Of a DNA stretch of 59,045 nt, positions 57,885 to 59,045 are shown piece by piece (positions within the stretch are counted from its first letter, which is position 1; every line of letters starts with the position of its first letter). The position numbers were made by a program, and so were the translations under genes. The notes beneath the pieces were generated by a model. It was not told the DNA's origin and did not search any database. It saw only the letters and a program-made list of their open reading frames with translations. The stretch is from Asaia bogorensis. Lineage in GTDB: Bacteria; Pseudomonadota; Alphaproteobacteria; Acetobacterales; Acetobacteraceae. Location: assembly GCA_945897825.1 (NCBI GenBank), contig CAMDGX010000020.1:1-59045 (forward strand). The letters run 5' to 3'.

Positions 57885-59045
57885 CTACGCGCTTCCCGGC
57901 CGACGACGCGGCTCCTGGTGCAGCCGCAGCGCCAGGCGGAAGCTGGTGCCGCCCGGCCCGCTGCGCAAAAGCCCGATATCCCCGCCCTGCGCCCGCACCA
58001 GGTCGCGCGCGATGGCCAGCCCCAGCCCGGTGCCGCCCGGCTTGCCGGAGGTCACGAAGGGCTGGAACAGCGTCGCGCGTACCACCTCGGGCAAGCCCGG
58101 CCCGTCATCGGCGATCGTCACCACCGCCAGGTCACCCTCCGCGACCGCGCCGACCGAAACCGCCCCGGCCCCGGCCTCCGCCGCATTGCGCAGCAGGTTG
58201 GCCAGCGCCCGGCGCAACGACGCGGGATCGGCCTGCACCGCGAGCGCCTCGTCGATCTCCAGCGTCGCGCGCAGGTGGGGATGGCGCAGCCGCACCTCGT
58301 CCGCCACCTCGCCGACCAGCGCACGCAGCCCTACCCGCTCGCGCGGGGCCACCGGCACCTCGCCCGCGAAATCCAGCGTGTTGCGCACCAGGTCGGTCGC
58401 CCGCTCCACCGTGCCCGCGATCGAATCGCCGATCCGCCGCAGCCCGGGGTCGACATGGCCCTGCAGCCGCTCGGCATTCAGCAGCGCCGGCGCGAGGATG
58501 CCGCGCAGGTCGTGGCTGACCTTGGCCACCGCCGCCCCCAATGCGGCCAGCCTGGCATTGCGCCACAGTGCCGCGCGCAACTCCCGCTGCATCGCCGCCA
58601 GCTCGCGCTGCGCCACCACCATCTCGTCGCGGGTGGACGGGGATGCGCGCGGCGGCTCGATCGGCGGGGTGCGCTCCGGGTCGGCGCGGAAGGCGGCGAT
58701 GCTGGAGGTCAGCCGTCGCATCGGCCGCACCAGCAGCAGCAGCAGCGCCGCATAGGTCAGCGCCCCGGTCGGCACCGCCACCGCCAGCCCGTGCAGCGCG
58801 ACCTTCGCCGCCGCCGCCTTCAGGTGCTCGTCCAGGTCGCGCTCCTGCAACACCACCGACAGGATCGCCTGCGGCCGCTTGGGGCTCGGCGCCACCACGA
58901 GCAACGGCCGATTGCCGGTCCGCGTCAGGGAGGCCAGGATCGCCGACAGGCGCGACCATGCCGTCTCCGCCCGCATGTCCAGCAGCGCCGCGGCATGGAC
59001 CTGCCCCACCGGCGCCAGCACCACCATCGGCCGCCCCGGCTCCTG
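57885..59045 (-). CDS. Sensor histidine kinase (5' end beyond window)
   Basis: Partial: 386 codons are visible and the frame is open to the window edge. A hydrophobic segment (ALTYAALLLLLVRPM, about 85-100 residues from the first visible ATG) precedes a kinase domain with phosphoacceptor KVSHDLRGILAPALLNAERL, N box LANLLRNAAEAG, and G boxes IADDGPGLPE and GKPGGTGLGLAIARDLVRAQGG. The missing N-terminus likely holds the sensor. No response regulator is seen. It converges with the SDR gene, 6 bases away. Confidence 0.88.
   Translation of the reverse strand, partial: QEPGRPMVVLAPVGQVHAAALLDMRAETAWSRLSAILASLTRTGNRPLLVVAPSPKRPQAILSVVLQERDLDEHLKAAAAKVALHGLAVAVPTGALTYAALLLLLVRPMRRLTSSIAAFRADPERTPPIEPPRASPSTRDEMVVAQRELAAMQRELRAALWRNARLAALGAAVAKVSHDLRGILAPALLNAERLQGHVDPGLRRIGDSIAGTVERATDLVRNTLDFAGEVPVAPRERVGLRALVGEVADEVRLRHPHLRATLEIDEALAVQADPASLRRALANLLRNAAEAGAGAVSVGAVAEGDLAVVTIADDGPGLPEVVRATLFQPFVTSGKPGGTGLGLAIARDLVRAQGGDIGLLRSGPGGTSFRLALRLHQEPRRRPGSA

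Overview
The window is about 59 kb of GC-rich bacterial chromosome (roughly 70% G+C, third codon positions almost all G or C). Gene content and order point to an alphaproteobacterium of the Acetobacteraceae (Roseomonas-like): rph-rdgB-hemW and argD-argF runs, an Alphaproteobacteria-type gshA, a DUF1489 gene, several orphan family-5 solute-binding proteins, and a PEP-CTERM protein. The family assignment is inference; there is no rRNA gene to test it. I see no tRNA, rRNA, CRISPR array, phage or transposase gene.

Layout. 1-5.7 kb: an HpcH/HpaI-type aldolase, a small hypothetical gene behind a clear promoter, recX, argD-argF, and a PEP-CTERM exported protein. 6-13.9 kb: sulfurtransferase plus TSUP exporter, then a minus-strand run of lipoprotein (LpoA type), PhoR-like kinase and pepN, with rsmI divergent. 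13.9-24.9 kb: a chemoreceptor ending in a PilZ domain, hemW-rdgB-rph, an oxidoreductase, a GST, a solute-binding protein, tlyA and dxs. 25-31.6 kb: a CMAH-like metallo-beta-lactamase-fold protein, an enolase-superfamily dehydratase coupled to DUF1489, a second solute-binding protein and an amidase. 31.7-38.5 kb (minus strand): clpS, an MFS transporter, a cupin, a RuBisCO-like protein, an unknown protein, aroC and fabI. 38.6-48.9 kb: pdxH, a two-domain kinase fusion, a universal stress protein, marR with pirin, a SARP/TPR regulator, gshA, rsmE, ubiA and a methyltransferase. 48.9-59 kb: an odd region with a hypothetical exported protein and a truncated efflux adaptor, gdhA, dehydrogenases, a two-subunit CoA transferase, a two-subunit ThDP decarboxylase, and a partial histidine kinase that runs off the window.

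The most unusual signal is not a gene. Six copies of a roughly 105-135 bp palindromic element lie between genes at 31.6, 33.4, 37.6, 51.5, 54.0 and 57.1 kb. Each has two A/T-rich stem-loops on either side of a variable, GC-rich central stem. The central arms, and the short outermost arms, differ between copies but stay complementary within a copy. Each copy begins 4-12 bases after a stop codon; the first sits between two convergent genes and is flush with both stops. The structure reads as an intrinsic terminator on either strand (GC-rich stem followed by T tracts). I propose a dispersed family of bidirectional terminator or 3'-end elements. Their wider distribution needs a genome search.

Other points of interest: an exact 20-bp palindrome in front of the pirin gene beside marR (likely operator), an 81-bp near-palindrome at 1.5 kb that the small gene's frame runs through, a possible vestige of yraN after rsmI, and a RuBisCO-like gene in a small catabolic-looking cluster.
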